A DNA stretch of 9,023 nt, taken from assembly GCA_030595765.1 (NCBI GenBank), contig JAUVCJ010000081.1, positions 1-9,023 on the forward strand. Reading direction: 5' to 3'. Made by a program: the position numbers and the translations under genes. The DNA comes from Thermoplasmatota archaeon (GTDB taxonomy: Archaea > Thermoplasmatota > Thermoplasmata > GCA-020350865 > JAUVCJ01). Shown one piece after another: positions 7,842 through 9,023 of this stretch. A model generated the notes under the pieces. It saw nothing but the letters and a program-made list of their open reading frames with translations. It ran no database searches and was not told the origin of the DNA. Position 1 is the first letter of the stretch, and each line of letters starts with the position of its first letter.

Positions 7842-7849
7842 CATATTAA
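7842..7849 (-). promoter_or_regulatory. Possible BRE/TATA of the carAB promoter
   Basis: The minus strand reads AAAAGGCTTAATATGG at 7841-7856, a purine-rich BRE-like stretch followed by TTAATAT. Initiation about 26 bases downstream would fall near 7820, just ahead of the ATG at 7812. This placement is the main reason for preferring that start for carA. It is a by-eye match without a scored model. Confidence 0.3.
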
Positions 7850-7962
7850 GCCTTTTCCATGTCCCGTAAGAGATTTTTTCATTTCTTCGGAAAATGGCAT
7901 TCTAGTTGTCCACAGATACGTACTGGCTCAATGCGCACCCATAACGAGCGAGAAGATATCCA

Positions 7963-7976
7963 GAAAATAATAAAAA
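7963..7976 (-). terminator. T-rich transcription terminator downstream of the HTH regulator
   Basis: On the minus strand this reads TTTTTATTATTTTC directly after GCTGGGCG, about 95 bases beyond the stop codon of the regulator at 8071. Oligo-T tracts without a strong hairpin are the usual archaeal intrinsic terminators. It lies before the carA promoter region, which suggests that the regulator and carAB are separate transcription units. Confidence 0.5.
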
Positions 7977-7999
7977 CGCCCAGCTCTTTCCGGCTGTCC

Positions 8000-8089
8000 T
8001 AGCCTTTCTATCAACCCCAGCCTTTCTATCAACCCTAGACTTCCAATCAACCTTAGGCTTTCAACCAGCCCTAGACTTCCAGAAGCCAG
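8000..8089. repeat. 18-bp tandem repeat, five imperfect units, reaching into the end of the regulator gene
   Basis: Units lie at 8000, 8018, 8036, 8054 and 8072. The first two, TAGCCTTTCTATCAACCC and CAGCCTTTCTATCAACCC, differ by one base; the third and fifth share TAGACTTCCA. The fifth unit is inside the 3' end of the regulator's coding sequence and abuts its stop codon. A weaker possible sixth unit precedes 8000. The array lies between the regulator's stop and its probable terminator, so it would be transcribed as part of the 3' UTR. Confidence 0.85.
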
Positions 8090-8865
8090 TCAACAAGCTC
8101 GCTTACCCTTTTTTCCCGCATCTGGAGTGAATCGGCAATGCTTTCGAGTGTCCAGTCATTTGTGCTGACCACATAGTACAATACTTTGCGCAGGTCATAA
8201 TCATCATGATAATGGAACAGGTTCTCCCTTGCAATCTGAAGCAATCTCTCTTTTCTTGCCAGAAGCTCACATCTATGCTTCTCCAGGCTACCAATGTCCT
8301 GGTCCAGCCTCGCGATTTCCTGTGCCATTTCCCGCAAAGGGCCGGACACATCAGCCCTATGAGCAGTCTCTCTGGCCCTATCCATGACCCATTTCTGTTC
8401 TGGACTGGTAGGCGATCTATTCTCTTTCGATGCCGCACTTTTAACGCTAGCCACCTTAGATTCCGCTCTTTTGGCACCCGCCCCCTTGGCACCCACCTCC
8501 AACACCTTTACTCCCAGTGCTTTCATCTCCAGGGCATCCGCCTCTATCGCTTCCAGCTCAGCCATCCTTGTCTGGAACATGTTTGGACCCATATCGATGG
8601 TGATCGTAAAACGCCCGGTTGGGCGATAGCACTTCCGGGGTGGACCCATCTGGGTTGGCTCGAAGTAGCTCTCCACAAGGCCAGAGTCCTCCAGTATCTT
8701 CAGGTGTTTGGAGATGGCCTGCTGGCTGACACCCAGCTCCTTTGATAATTGCAGGGGATAATGAACCTCCTGGACAAGCTTGGCAAGTATCCTGCGCCTT
8801 GTCTCGTTCTCAAGGACACCCATGATCCTGTCAAACTCCAGATCGTACATACCAATGCGCCCCAT
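8071..8865 (-). CDS. ArsR-type winged-helix transcriptional regulator with coiled coil and second HTH-like segment
   Basis: This encodes 264 residues. Positions 10-90 form an ArsR/HTH_20-like winged helix: helix LENETRRRILAKLV, helix-turn-helix LQLSKELGVSQQAISKHLKI with recognition helix about 47-58, and wing GPPRKCYRPTG (74-84). Residues 118-157 are a linker rich in Lys, Ala, Ser and Gly. Residues 163-212 are strongly heptad-like (LREMAQEIARLDQDIGSLEK and following), so a dimerising coiled coil is likely. The C-terminus (about 223-262) carries LESIADSLQMREKRVSELVD, which looks like a second helix-turn-helix. No metal-binding ELxVC-type motif was seen, so ligand and targets are unknown. The start could be Met1 (8865) or Met6 (8850); only a weak AGGAT lies upstream. 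The gene is read toward carAB, but a T-rich terminator separates them. Confidence 0.85.
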   Translation of the reverse strand: MGRIGMYDLEFDRIMGVLENETRRRILAKLVQEVHYPLQLSKELGVSQQAISKHLKILEDSGLVESYFEPTQMGPPRKCYRPTGRFTITIDMGPNMFQTRMAELEAIEADALEMKALGVKVLEVGAKGAGAKRAESKVASVKSAASKENRSPTSPEQKWVMDRARETAHRADVSGPLREMAQEIARLDQDIGSLEKHRCELLARKERLLQIARENLFHYHDDYDLRKVLYYVVSTNDWTLESIADSLQMREKRVSELVDWLLEV

Positions 8866-8909
8866 TCAATATCCTAGTAAAGAAGATTATCACCCTAGGT
8901 AGCGATCAA

Positions 8910-9023
8910 CTTATACCACTAGCTTATGCCAGTAACTTATACCAGTAACTTATACCAGTAGCTTATACCAGTAGCTTATACCAGTAGCTTATACCAGTAG
9001 CTTATACCAGTAGCTTATACCGG
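8910..9023. repeat. 13-bp tandem repeat array, eight full units plus a partial one, running off the window
   Basis: The unit CTTATACCAGTAG starts at 8910, 8923, 8936, 8949, 8962, 8975, 8988 and 9001, with a partial unit from 9014. Units from 8949 to 9013 are identical; those nearest the gene carry substitutions (CTTATACCACTAG, CTTATGCCAGTAA). The array begins 45 bases upstream of the regulator's start codon. On the gene's sense strand each unit reads CTACTGGTATAAG and so supplies a TATA-like GGTATAAG. The copy number is unknown because the window ends inside the array. Confidence 0.95.

Noticed and set aside
7880..7896. Hairpin with a C(TTCG)G loop next to a T6 tract
   Set aside because: The stem is about six pairs with a bulge, and the T-tract lies on the wrong side for a terminator on either plausible transcript; it probably also lies upstream of the carA transcription start.

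Overview
The window reads as chromosomal DNA from an archaeon, most plausibly Thermoplasmatota (Methanomassiliicoccales-like). The signs are: starts with little or no Shine-Dalgarno sequence and AT-rich TATA-like boxes about 26 bases upstream; frequent AGG/AGA arginine and ATA isoleucine codons; oligo-T rather than hairpin termination; and an archaeal-style winged-helix regulator beside bacterial-type uvrC and carAB. The placement is inference from sequence style; a bacterium is not excluded.

Layout, left to right. (1) 1-453, minus: N-terminal part of a large protein cut by the window edge, resembling PEP/pyruvate-binding (PpsA-like) proteins with a degenerate receiver domain. (2) 454-660: divergent spacer with a 45-bp tandem repeat. 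(3) 661-1332, plus: HAD-family hydrolase. (4) 1333-1624: convergent spacer filled by seven copies of a 36-37-bp repeat. (5) 1625-3409, minus: uvrC, the excinuclease subunit that makes both incisions in nucleotide excision repair. (6) 3410-3532: 123-bp spacer without repeats. (7) 3533-6709 and 6706-7812, minus: carB and carA, overlapping by four bases, encoding the large and small subunits of glutamine-dependent carbamoyl-phosphate synthetase. (8) 7813-8070: carA upstream region, a T-rich terminator for the next gene and an 18-bp tandem repeat. (9) 8071-8865, minus: a winged-helix regulator with a basic linker, a coiled coil and a second HTH-like segment. (10) 8866-9023: upstream region of the regulator, mostly a 13-bp tandem array that runs off the window.

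CarA and CarB form one enzyme: CarA releases ammonia from glutamine, and CarB uses two ATP to turn bicarbonate and ammonia into carbamoyl phosphate for pyrimidine and arginine synthesis. UvrC lies downstream on the same strand and may be co-transcribed or use its own promoter; uvrA and uvrB are not in the window. The regulator is on the same strand upstream of carA but separated by a probable terminator, so it need not control carAB.

The genes are ordinary housekeeping genes. The unusual part is the spacers: four of the five hold tandem repeats, each of a different period (45, 37, 18 and 13 bp), and two of the arrays touch gene ends or promoters.
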